Shown: positions 56,616-64,000 of the stretch, one piece after another
Layout: every line of letters begins with the position of its first letter
Numbering within the stretch: position 1 is the stretch's first letter
Assembly: GCA_905221605.1 (NCBI GenBank)
Contig: CAJNDS010000470.1
Coordinates: 1 to 64,000, forward strand
DNA length: 64,000 nt
From: Symbiodinium natans
Lineage: Eukaryota > Sar > Dinophyceae > Suessiales > Symbiodiniaceae
Direction: 5' to 3'
Notes under the pieces: model-generated
Told to the model about the DNA's origin: nothing
What the model saw: only the letters and a program-made list of their open reading frames with translations
The model's database searches: none
Position numbers and translations under genes: made by a program

Positions 56616-56687
56616 GTGCGGCTTTCAACCGAGCACACCGAAGAGTTTGGCCACCAGACGCTTGGCCTGGCCTTGGATTGTTCCGGG
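56616..56687 (+). CDS. Putative internal exon
   Basis: GCCCCAGAG acceptor, frame VRLSTEHTEEFGHQTLGLAL..., donor TCCGGG|GTTTAGGG. C-type array before, G-type after. A second frame is also open. Confidence 0.55.
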
Positions 56688-56968
56688 GTTTAGGGTTTAG
56701 GGTTTAGGATTTAGGGTTTAGGTCCTTGGGATCTTTCAGGCATGCTCCCTTTGTTCGGCTTCAAGACATCATACCCTAAACAAACGCCCAAGCGGATCAT
56801 ATTTAGGAATCCTTTTCAGGGGGCGTTAAGGGCCATCCTCGTGGCCTAAAGGGGTCTCCAATTGATTCCAGTGATGCGAGCCCTCGTGCTGCAAGATCTT
56901 CTAAACCTCTTAAACCCTAAACCCGAAACCCTAAACCCTAGCCCTAAACCCTAAACCCTAAACCGCAG

Positions 56969-57063
56969 GTCAGACAGTAGCTGGCTTGAGGGAGGACTCC
57001 AGGCTCCAGGAGATGTCGATGTACGTCACGGCCAGAGGCTCGCCAACACAGCTTCAATGCCAG
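56969..57063 (+). CDS. Putative internal exon with GC donor
   Basis: CTAAACCGCAG acceptor at the end of a CCCTAAA array, frame QTVAGLREDSRLQEMSMYVT... to QLQCQ, donor TGCCAG|GCTTAGGGTTTAGGG. It ends in phase 0, matching 57320. Confidence 0.6.
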
Positions 57064-57319
57064 GCTTAGGGTTTAGGGGTTTAGGGTTGAGGGTTCAGGG
57101 GTTTAGGGTTTAGGGTTCAAGGTTTCGGGCCACACGCAATGCGTAGGTGAAGACTATGACGCAATGCACAGCAGAGCGCTTAGAGTAGAGGCTTCTCATT
57201 TTTGTCGCATATTACTTTAAGGGCTCCTTTCTCCTGGAAGAAGCATGCACCTCAGCCTTAGCCCCAAGGCGGTTTAAACCTTAGGGTTTTTGGTTTAAGG
57301 AACCTCCTCTGACTTGCAG

Positions 57320-57358
57320 GAGGCACGCCACTTCCTGCACTTGGCCCACGTGCAGAAG
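57320..57358 (+). CDS. Putative internal exon
   Basis: TGACTTGCAG acceptor, frame EARHFLHLAHVQK; 3' end uncertain (TGA at 57388-57390). In phase with 56969-57063. Confidence 0.5.
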
Positions 57359-57618
57359 ATGACTTTAGCACCACTTTGTCGCCTATGAACCGAGTGCGAT
57401 CAGCCGCGGAGCCGCGGTTGTTGTGGTTTAGGGTTTAGGCTTCCTCAGGGTTTAGGTTTCATGTAGGGAATGCACTAGTCATCGTGCCAGCTGACGTAAA
57501 AAATCCTGGTTCAAGGAAGAGTTTGGGGTTTAGGGTTTAGGGTGTAGGGTAAGATTTCCAAAGCACGGGCTGCTCTTGCAAGGCAGGTTGTAAGAGCCAT
57601 CAGAATCCGTCGCCAAAG

Positions 57619-57832
57619 TGGAGCTACCGGACTGGTTTAGAGGGAATTTCGAGAGTTTGCTCGCTGACTGGAGCATTGCAACGTCTACCTGTTGCTGGCG
57701 GAGCCTCAGCATCAGGTTCAGGGTTGAGGGCTGTTCAGGGCTCGGAATCTACACAGTCCCGGTCTTTCTGCGACTTCGTGTTCTGCTATGTCATACCTGA
57801 ACTCCAAATCCATCTGAACCCTGAGACGCCAG
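57619..57832 (+). CDS. Putative exon, 71 codons
   Basis: CGCCAAAG acceptor, frame WSYRTGLEGISRVCSLTGAL..., later SRSFCDFVFCYVIPELQ, donor ACGCCAG|GTGCCCAC. An internal TTCAGGGTTGAGGG could mark a short intron. Confidence 0.5.
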
Positions 57833-57859
57833 GTGCCCACAGAGTCCCCATCTCCGCAG

Positions 57860-57981
57860 GCAGACACCTCTGTCCGAGCCTTCTACTCCAGGAGGGTCTC
57901 GGGGCGCTTTTGTGGGTTTTTTGTGGCTCACCCTGATCCGAAGGCTGGCTCTTTCGGGCCGCGACATCGGTTCATAGTAGG
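57860..57981 (+). CDS. Putative internal exon, 40 codons
   Basis: ATCTCCGCAG acceptor, frame ADTSVRAFYSRRVSGRFCGF... then HPDPKAGSFGPRHRFIV, donor AGTAGG|GTTTAGGG. Phase relative to 57832 unresolved. Confidence 0.6.
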
Positions 57982-58179
57982 GTTTAGGGTTTACGGTTTA
58001 GGGTTTAGGGTTTAGGGTTTAGGTTTCAAGCCGCGCTGTATTTTTCCCGACACTCAAACTTGGGAGCCTCGTGCCAGCCTTGCGTGGCTGCGCAGGACCG
58101 GGAAGCGCGGGCTGGCAGAAGCCGGCAGTACCCGAGGTTTCGGAAGCGCCTCCTGGCTGAAGACAGGCATGGCCGACAG

Positions 58180-58960
58180 AGTTTAGGGTTCTTAGGAGCT
58201 GTTGGGTTGTGGTTGGCTCCTTTTTTTTTCTCTTAAGAAGGGCTTACATGAGTAGCCTCTGGAGTGGCGGAGTGGTCTGAGACTCTTCGCCATGTCTTTG
58301 TGCGCTTGTACCTTGACTTGGATTGTGGACCCTTTTGCCCCAACCCCAAGCCTAAACCCTAGCGGAAAAACCTCCCGCCCTAACCCTAAACCCTAAACCC
58401 AAACCTCTTCAGTTGCCCTGTGAAGCACGGCTAGACGGGTGGCCAAAAACCCAAACCTCGGGGGGGGGGGGGGGGAGATCCACAGGAGCCCTTGTACACC
58501 TTAACAAGAAGCGGCCCCCGAAAAACACAGCATATTTTTCCTTATATGGGCAATATAGCGATGATTATCATCTCTTTTTTTTTTTTTTGGGGGGGGGGGG
58601 GGGTCTGAAGCAAATCGTAGTCGAGAAGAAGCCCCTAATTCAATTGATATCTTTTCTTTTCTCTCATGGCTTGGCGGGCCGCAGGAGGTTACATGTAGGT
58701 TGATAGACGTACCATACTTAGGGTCGTGTAGCTACCAAACGTATATTCCTACCTCAAACTACCCATGAGTCTCATGAGTTCAAGCAATCTTCGATTTTCG
58801 AACAGCTTGGCAAGTAGCTAAGTAGGGTACCTTAAACAATCTCATACCTTAGACCAAACCCCACGACACGTCACGGCCCAGACCCAGAACGGTGCCTTCA
58901 ACACGAGCGATGCTTGCCAGCATATAGCCACGAAGCCATGCGCTTTTCATGCAAAGTTCC
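58180..58960 (+). other. Intron-like; homopolymers, possible exon trace
   Basis: G-run at 58459-58475, T13G14 at 58572-58602. Open frame LEWRSGLRLFAMSLCACTLT near 58257-58330 is possible but unsupported by borders. Confidence 0.3.
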
Positions 58961-58964
58961 GCAA

Positions 58965-59030
58965 GGGTTTAGGGTTTAGGGTTTAGGGTTTAGGGTTTAG
59001 GGTTTAGGGTTTAGGGTTTAGGGTTTAACC
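58965..59030 (+). repeat. TTTAGGG array, 9 units
   Basis: Starts CCGCAAG|GGTTTAGGG. Confidence 0.95.
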
Positions 59031-59055
59031 CCAAAGCGTTGTGCCGACGTCTAAG

Positions 59056-59168
59056 GGCTACTTGGAGCAGACCTCGGAGTGGTCCAACCGACAGACGCAG
59101 AGTCGACTTCAGCGAGGGGCAGAAGCAACGTCAATGCGGCGCAGCACCGTGACCATATGGGGCCGGAG
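59056..59168 (+). CDS. Putative internal exon
   Basis: GACGTCTAAG acceptor, frame GYLEQTSEWSNRQTQSRLQR... to VTIWGR, donor CCGGAG|GTTTCCGAAAATG, where a family C terminus supplies the donor. Confidence 0.6.
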
Positions 59169-59284
59169 GTTTCCGAAAATGAGCGTTTCTGGGGTTCCGA
59201 AAGAAAGAACTGAACGAGACTGAGACAGAGGTGGGCATACGTGACCGGGGTTCACCCGCTCACCGCCCCACGAGAAAATGAAAA

Positions 59285-59397
59285 AAAGGCAGAGAGGGAG
59301 AGAGAGAGAGAGAGAGAGTGTGTGTGTGAGAGAGTCCCCTTAAGCCCTGTAGAAGAAGAAGAAGAAGAAGAAGAAGAGAGTGTGAGAGAGTGAGAGA
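59285..59397 (+). repeat. GA / GT / AAG microsatellites
   Basis: GAGAGA 59297-59330, GTGTGT, then AGAAGA 59352-59377. Confidence 0.9.
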
Positions 59398-59485
59398 GAC
59401 TTTCGTTCTGCCAAGGCAGGAGCACCTTCAATCCCTACAGCAGCGTTGCAGGCCAGCTCCTGCAAAGCGGAACGGAATGAAGTGG

Positions 59486-59539
59486 CCCTAAACCCTAAAT
59501 CCTAAACCCTAAACCCTAAACCCTAAACCCTAAACCCTA
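59486..59539 (+). repeat. CCCTAAA array, 7 units
   Basis: Upstream of the exon at 59556. Confidence 0.95.
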
Positions 59540-59555
59540 GGGGCCTTCAGTTCAG

Positions 59556-59598
59556 AGCATGAGTCGGCAAAGAGAAGGAAGGGCTTTCGGGCACAAAG
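59556..59598 (+). CDS. Possible internal exon
   Basis: TTCAGTTCAG acceptor, frame HESAKRRKGFRAQ, possible GC donor CACAAAG|GCCTCC. Confidence 0.45.
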
Positions 59599-59643
59599 GC
59601 CTCCGATTGATATTCATTGCAGTGCGGCCCCTCTCCCTTGTTT

Positions 59644-59740
59644 TTAGAATAGGGCTTGGGGGGTTGTTATCGTATAATCAGAAAGGGACCATCAGGGAAT
59701 ACTATGAGTCATTATTCCTTGCGGAAGTTATACAAATTTC
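59644..59740 (-). mobile_element. Family B element
   Basis: TAGAATAGGGCTTGGGGGGT...AATACTATGAGTCATTATTCC, reverse of the copies at 33027 and 62180. Confidence 0.45.
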
Positions 59741-60160
59741 CTCACCCCAAACGGCCCGCTGCAGGTTCGAGGATGCAGGAGGGGGACTCCCATCAGGCAG
59801 GCTTCCGCATCCCTGAGCCTACCCATCTAGCGTTTAGGGTTTAGGATTTCAGTGCAGCAGTCCGAGCCGTATAAAAGGGTTTGGGGTTTAGGGAGCTTCA
59901 GAATGTGTGGGGGCACGAGTAGTTCTGGTACTTCCTTTTCCACCATCGAAAGCTGCTGGGACTCGACGGCATGTAAGGTGGTTAAGGTCTACCATAAGCG
60001 CACCACATCGAAACCCCAGACCCTGGGCCCCCATAAGACAGGGCTGGAACCCCCAAAATCAGGGGCTGACTTGATGTGAGCCCATGAGATTGCGGCGCAC
60101 CCGCCGTGGTTTTGGCGCACCCAGAAAGGGACCACAGGCATGGTCTTAAGCCCTAAACAG

Positions 60161-60277
60161 GGGACGATGACGCACTTGCCTTCCGCTGGCGTCGAGCCGC
60201 CCCCGCGTCCGAGCACGCGCGAGGCCATCGCGGGCTTGCGAATCTTGCCTGCCATGAGCAGATTCTCCACGACGACT
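60161..60277 (+). CDS. Possible exon
   Basis: CCCTAAACAG acceptor, frame DDDALAFRWRRAAPASEHAR..., open to TAA near 60282, just before a CTACTC microsatellite. Confidence 0.4.
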
Positions 60278-60356
60278 CCTAATCCTACTCCTACTCCTAC
60301 TCCTACTCCTACTCCTACTACTCCTACTCCTACTACTACTACTACGACGACGACGA
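60277..60356 (+). repeat. CTACTC/ACG microsatellite
   Basis: Trinucleotide-related CTACTC units giving Pro-Thr repeats in one frame. Confidence 0.9.
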
Positions 60357-60504
60357 TGCATCATTCGACTTTTGATGCCTGTCATGCAAGGTGCAGAGGG
60401 CCTGAGTGCAGCAGACAATCACGTCCGGAAGCTGGCCAGCATGCCAAGCGCGAACGAATCTGTAGAAGCGGCTTGGCCAGCAAAGATGCAATTCTCGCAA
60501 TAGT

Positions 60505-60700
60505 AATGCTTTCTTCATCGTAAAATACTAGTAATAATGTAATTATATAATAGTGATAAGAATGGTAATAACAGAAGTGGTAGTAAGAGCAGAAATAATG
60601 GTAATAGTAATAGCAATAGTAGTAATGATCGTAAGAACAGTAATAATGGCAATAGTAGTAATATGAGTAGTAACAAGAATGACAGCACGGACCTTGATGG
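60505..60700 (+). repeat. Degenerate TAR/AGTAATA trinucleotide region
   Basis: Imperfect AGTAATA and GTAATAG units; the leucine-rich reverse frame is an artefact. Confidence 0.8.
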
Positions 60701-60800
60701 AAGTATAGTTGGGCAATCGTTTCCCAGCGTAGTAGGCAAAGTCATAAACCCTGAACCCTTTAACCCTAAACCCTAAACCCTAAACCCTAAACCTTGTCAG

Positions 60801-60930
60801 GAGCTGTATCGGAAGCGCACGCAAGATGAGGATGCAGTGCCGCCACTGCACCGACAAACCCATTCGATGCCCGACTTAAACAGCGACTCTCACACCACCA
60901 ACTCTCACGCCACGGAGGCTTGGGAATTAG
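60801..60930 (+). CDS. Putative internal exon, 43 codons
   Basis: AAACCTTGTCAG acceptor after CCCTAAA units, frame ELYRKRTQDEDAVPPLHRQT... to EAWEL, donor GAATTAG|GTTTTAGGGTTTAGGG. Other frames are closed. Confidence 0.65.
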
Positions 60931-61019
60931 GTTTTAGGGTTTAGGGTTAAGGGTTTACGGTCCTCGCCTTTCATGGGGCATCGGGTTGAGGTTTTTTGTC
61001 AGGGAGGCGAGCATGAACT

Positions 61020-61215
61020 AATCCCCTCCCCCTTCCCACCCCTAATATGAAATGCCCCCCCCCCCCCCCCTTACTATATACTATATACCATCATATAGCT
61101 ACAATGGGAGTATTAATCATTGAAAAAAAGGGGGTTGGGGGGTTAATATCAGGGGGAGGGGAATTAGCAACCCGCATCGCTTTGGCTTGTGATGGGACAA
61201 TCCTCTCACCTTGTT
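61020..61215 (+). other. Intron-like; C-run and AT-rich hairpin-prone segment
   Basis: CCCCTCCCCC and C16 at 61022-61072, then TACTATATACTATATACC and a G-rich complement (61125-61160): a short element with CCCCTCCCCCTT / AGGGGGAGGGGA inverted ends. Confidence 0.4.
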
Positions 61216-61221
61216 GAACAG

Positions 61222-61272
61222 GCGTCCCGGCGATACAATGACGACGTGGATCGATGGCTCCGAAGACTATTG
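61222..61272 (+). CDS. Exon 1 of a phase-consistent five-exon run
   Basis: TTGTTGAACAG acceptor, frame ASRRYNDDVDRWLRRLL (17 codons, phase 0 both ends), donor CTATTG|GTGGCC. Confidence 0.6.
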
Positions 61273-61467
61273 GTGGCCGGGGCCCTAGGGAGATTTAGTT
61301 TTTCTCTGCCTGGTAGGGAATGCGAACGAATGTTCTGAGATTTGGGCTTGATTCGCGTGCTGATCTCCAGGTTCTAGTAGGGTGTTTAGCCTTTAGCCAT
61401 GGCTAGGTTTCCAAAGGTTGTCACCTTAGCCCCATGAATGGTGAGCATGCAGACTAGGACCAGGAGC

Positions 61468-61512
61468 CCTAAACCCTAAACCCTAAACCCTAAACCCTAA
61501 ACCCTAAACCCT
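61468..61512 (+). repeat. CCCTAAA array, 6 units
   Basis: Ends CCCTTGGCAG, the acceptor of the exon at 61519. Confidence 0.95.
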
Positions 61513-61518
61513 TGGCAG

Positions 61519-61612
61519 GACGTCAATATCTCGCACAAGTCTTTGCCGTCCTTGCCGGCTCAGCATCAGATCTGCACTCATTTGGACAAGGCCTGGCATG
61601 GGCCTGCCAAGG
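61519..61612 (+). CDS. Exon 2 of the five-exon run
   Basis: Frame DVNISHKSLPSLPAQHQICT... to WHGPAK, donor GCCAAGG|GTTTAGGG. One base carries over and completes GCC with the first two bases of 61828. Confidence 0.7.
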
Positions 61613-61827
61613 GTTTAGGGTTTAGGGTTTAGGGTTTAGGGTTTAGGGTTTAGGGTTTAGGGTTTAGGGTTTAGGGTTTAGGGTTTAGGGTTTAGGGTTA
61701 CTGGGCCATCCTGACAGAGATGTTGCGCGAAGTGCAATTTTAACATCCCTTGGAGCTGCGAGGGATTCCCTCCCCTAAGCCCTAAGCCCTAGACACTAGA
61801 CCCCAGACCCTAAACCCTAACCTTAAG
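61613..61827 (+). other. Model telomere-repeat intron, 215 bp
   Basis: Begins GTTTAGGG with a 12-unit TTTAGGG array (61612-61699) and ends with C-type units (61779-61822) and CCTTAAG. The two arrays are complementary and could fold the intron back on itself. Confidence 0.65.
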
Positions 61828-61956
61828 CCTCTCCGGGGCCCTTCGAGGTGCACAACTGGTTCGACCGAAGCCGAAGTGCTGCCAAAGACTTGACGGAGAG
61901 TGCTGGGGCCAAGAAGCCCTCGGCAGCAAAGTCGCCAATGCAGGCGAGCTGTAGGG
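61828..61956 (+). CDS. Exon 3 of the five-exon run
   Basis: Frame SPGPFEVHNWFDRSRSAAKD... then LTESAGAKKPSAAKSPM, donor TGTAGGG|GTTAGGG. One base carries over. Confidence 0.7.
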
Positions 61957-62012
61957 GTTAGGGTTTGGGGTTTAGGGTTCAGAGTTTGGGATCTCACGTA
62001 GGGGTCGGAGTG

Positions 62013-62078
62013 TGGGATGCTCCTCCAGAGACTAACAGTCCTTAATGGGGATTCTAGTACCCCTGTTATAAGGGTTTA
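62013..62078 (+). mobile_element. Family A element, 5' part
   Basis: GTGGGATGCTCCTCCAGAG...GGGATTCTAGTACCCC. Confidence 0.55.
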
Positions 62079-62084
62079 TGGGGG

Positions 62085-62180
62085 TCTCCGAAAATAGGGG
62101 TGCCTTATTCGGGTCCTGATTATAAGGGAATCCTACCATTGTGGGTCTATATGAGGGATCCCCTTATTCACGTAAAATCC
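62085..62180 (+). mobile_element. Family C element
   Basis: GGGGGTCTCCGAAAATAGGG at the left, TATTCACGTAAAATCCC at the right. Confidence 0.5.
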
Positions 62181-62284
62181 CATATAGGGGTCGGAGAAGT
62201 TATCGTATTCCTTTATTGTCTCTATGTAATTGTACTATAACAATCCCCCCAAACCCTATCCTAATTACTCAGGCCCCGTATATT
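62181..62284 (+). mobile_element. Family B element (type copy)
   Basis: CATATAGGGGTCGGAGAAGT at the left, CTAATTACTCAGGCCCCGTATAT at the right (inverted), about 104 bp, directly abutting a family C copy. Confidence 0.65.
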
Positions 62285-62464
62285 ACATGATAAAAATCAG
62301 CACATTGTACATGCTGAGACGCCGCCCGAAGCCAGAGACGCGCAGTACATGTCGCTAAGAATCAGCCAGTTGCGAGCGCAGGAAAGCTACATAACATAAG
62401 TAGCCGGCAGCCAATCTTCGACATACGTTGGCTGCGTGTCCTTTTTACTTCTTTTGGTGAAGAC

Positions 62465-62555
62465 AGGTTTCCCTCCTAAACCTTAAACCCTCTACCCTAA
62501 ACCCTATACACTATACCCTATACCCTGTACCCTATACCCTTTACCCTAACCCTCC
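62465..62555 (+). repeat. CCCTATAC variant array
   Basis: CCCTATA/CCCTGTA/CCCTTTA units, a variant block distinct from CCCTAAA. Confidence 0.85.
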
Positions 62556-62661
62556 GCCTCTAGTAATCTTAAGGCGAAGGCCCTATGCCACGCCACATCT
62601 GAGCCTTGTAGTCCGTGAGGTTAGACTCAGTTTTTCCGGGGGGGTTGGCATATGTTCTCAT

Positions 62662-62745
62662 TTGGGATGATCCCCCTTATACTGACAGTCCTTAGTAGAG
62701 ATGAATCCCTACTAGGGGCTGTTAGGATAAGGGGGAACATCCCAA
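62662..62745 (+). mobile_element. Family A element (type copy)
   Basis: TTGGGATGATCCCCCTTAT at the left and ATAAGGGGGAACATCCCAA at the right are near-perfect 19-bp inverted termini, with a further internal palindrome (CTTAGTAG...CTACTAGG). Confidence 0.75.
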
Positions 62746-62767
62746 GTTATGATCTGTCTGCCCACAG

Positions 62768-62810
62768 AATTCCCTAAAAGGCCAAGCTTCAGTTCTGTAG
62801 ATAGCCTGCG
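62768..62810 (+). CDS. Exon 4 of the five-exon run
   Basis: CTGCCCACAG acceptor. With one base from exon 3 it reads EFPKRPSFSSVDSL. Donor GCCTGCG|GTTTAGGG; two bases carry over. Confidence 0.65.
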
Positions 62811-62957
62811 GTTTAGGGTTTAGGGTTCGGGGTTAACTTGAGGCACGTAAGAGAGTCCTCTGGCAAGAAGGGTGCCGGTCAGGTCCTGCATGCTTTTTCT
62901 GGAATCCCCCTCCCAGTCCAGATTGAGAAAAAAGGGCATGAGACCGCACATAAACTT

Positions 62958-63033
62958 TAAACCCTAAACCCCAAACCCCAAACCCCAAACCCTAAACCCT
63001 AAACCCTAGACCCTAAACCCGAAACCCTAAACA
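62958..63033 (+). repeat. CCCTAAA/CCCCAAA array
   Basis: 3' part of the intron 62811-63060, whose 5' end is GTTTAGGGTTTAGGG. Confidence 0.9.
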
Positions 63034-63060
63034 CAAGCCAGGCTGGGATTTACTTGCCAG

Positions 63061-63171
63061 CTGGGAGCCCACCCTTGCCCGGGTCGGTGAAGTGGCAAAG
63101 ACCCGAGTGCAAGAAGACTCCCGGCAGACAGCGTCGCGCTTGGAGATGTTGCTCTCACGCGCTCCCTCCGG
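63061..63171 (+). CDS. Exon 5 of the five-exon run
   Basis: TTACTTGCCAG acceptor; completes CGC and reads WEPTLARVGEVAKTRVQEDS... then RLEMLLSRAPS, donor TCCG|GGTTTAGGG region (63172). The sequence is coiled-coil-like. Confidence 0.7.
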
Positions 63172-63235
63172 GTTTAGGGTTTAGGGTTTAGGGTTTAGGG
63201 TTTAGGGCTTAGGGTTTAGGATTTAGGGTTCCTAG
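63172..63235 (+). repeat. TTTAGGG array, about 8 units
   Basis: Starts at the donor of the exon at 63061. Confidence 0.95.
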
Positions 63236-63298
63236 TTCCGAGAACTGCCCATGTAGGAGTCTTAGGATGGCATATCCAGATGCGTCAGGGTTATGAAT

Positions 63299-63361
63299 AC
63301 CCTAAACCCTAAACCCTAAACCCTAAACCCTAAACCCTAAACCCTAAACCCTAAACCCTAA
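63299..63361 (+). repeat. CCCTAAA array, 9 units
   Basis: Perfect units. Confidence 0.95.
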
Positions 63362-64000
63362 GGGTGGGAGGCAGAGTGCTTAGCAGATGTTGTGTGTGAC
63401 CCTTCTCCCCAGTAGACTTTGCGAACAAGGCGGCCGGGGGGAGGAGTGTCTGCCTTGCCTGTAAGATTCTTAAGATCATGCGCTGGAGGTCCCAGCAACA
63501 GTCGAGAGGTGTAGCAAGTCACATGTGGTCTTGGAAGACGGTTGTTCGAGGTCCCTATCTCTCTCTAACCCTAAACCCTAAACAACCCTAAACCCCAAAC
63601 CCTAAATCCGAAACCCTTTTGAACCCAGTAGCTGTCTCTAAGGATCGTCAAGGCAGCCAAAGGTGATCGGAAGCTTCAGCTTCTTGGCTTTGAAGCAAAC
63701 CCGAAACCCTAAACCCTAAACTCTAAACCCTGAACCCTAAACCCTAAACCCTAAAACCCTAAACTCTAAACCCTGATGATCCCAAAGGCCCTAAACCCTA
63801 AAACCCCAATCAATCCCTGTGGAGCTAGAAGAAGGCGCTGAAACGGCTGGCTGGTTTTCAGTAGGAATGAGGGAATGAGGTACCCCATATAATCCCTTAA
63901 ATGGGTATACATATATATATATAGAGAGAGAGAAGGTACCCTACAAGCTCCCTTAAAGGGTATACGTAAGGTACCCTATATGATCCCTTAAAGTTCCCTC
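63362..64000 (+). other. Intron-like end of window
   Basis: C-type unit clusters at 63566-63616 and 63700-63805; possible short exon AVSKDRQGSQ at 63629-63662 (weak). The last 150 bp contain GGTACCC(C/T)ATATAATCCCTTAAA repeated three times around an AT/GA microsatellite. Confidence 0.4.

Noticed and set aside
57619-57981. A single continuous exon over the whole interval
   Set aside because: The best frame changes between the two halves, and a plausible CCGCAG acceptor lies at 57859, so two segments are reported with unresolved phase.
58280-58320. tRNA-like segment (GGAGTGGCGGAGTGGTCTGAGAC region)
   Set aside because: It resembles the 5' part of a Ser/Leu tRNA (GGAGTGGCGGAGTGGTC), but I could not pair a complete acceptor, anticodon and T-arm set. 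A tRNAscan-SE run would decide.
60515-60745. Leucine-rich reverse-strand ORF
   Set aside because: It is a translation of degenerate TAR trinucleotide repeats.
1-64000. Telomere: the CCCTAAA/TTTAGGG arrays as a chromosome end
   Set aside because: Arrays are short, occur in both orientations throughout, and alternate with exon-like and mobile sequence. No terminal array continues to either edge of the window.

Overview
The window looks like nuclear DNA of a dinoflagellate. The evidence is: telomere-type TTTAGGG/CCCTAAA repeats dispersed throughout; two complete Ty1/copia LTR retrotransposons of algal style; introns with GT and apparently GC 5' splice sites; and a 12-nt match in one LTR to the 3' end of the dinoflagellate spliced leader (recalled from general knowledge). 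There are no bacterial-style operons, and I recognised no rRNA or tRNA gene.

Layout. Positions 1-34750, 44221-46164 and 53354-64000 are host DNA. It consists of short exon-like open segments (about 30-240 bp), all readable on the + strand, separated by introns. The introns are made of telomere-type arrays, short terminal-inverted-repeat elements (at least five families, called A-E here) and simple repeats. A recurring arrangement is: exon, then a TTTAGGG array whose GTTTAGGG can act as the 5' splice site, then spacer or inverted-repeat elements, then a CCCTAAA array and CAG, then the next exon. Several neighbouring exons keep reading frame when the array-bearing introns are removed, most clearly the five-exon run 61222-63171 and the pair 7253-7528. 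Two exon-like segments end in stop codons (26128 and 33859), so the host DNA probably holds several + strand genes. I recognise none of the encoded proteins; many segments look like coiled coil. A separate 307-codon ORF (12504-13427) encodes an acidic/basic nuclear-type protein.

Element 1 (34751-44220, - strand, 9.47 kb) has 221-bp LTRs differing at one position and a TAGGG target duplication inside a telomere-type array. It encodes Gag, two aspartic-protease domains in tandem, a cytosine-C5-methyltransferase-like domain, an integrase, an Fe(II)/2-oxoglutarate dioxygenase-like domain, reverse transcriptase, RNase H and a membrane/zinc tail. The frame is broken at three places. Element 2 (46170-53348, + strand, 7.18 kb) has identical 123-bp LTRs, an AAAAG target duplication, one uninterrupted 1987-codon Gag-Pol with a SAP domain, and a small downstream coiled-coil/zinc ORF. 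The zinc tails of the two elements have identical cysteine/histidine spacing.

The most unusual observations are the telomere-repeat introns and a single retrotransposon carrying both a DNA-methyltransferase-like and a DNA-dioxygenase-like domain. All exon calls were made by eye from frame openness and splice-like borders. None is supported by transcripts, and boundaries are approximate.
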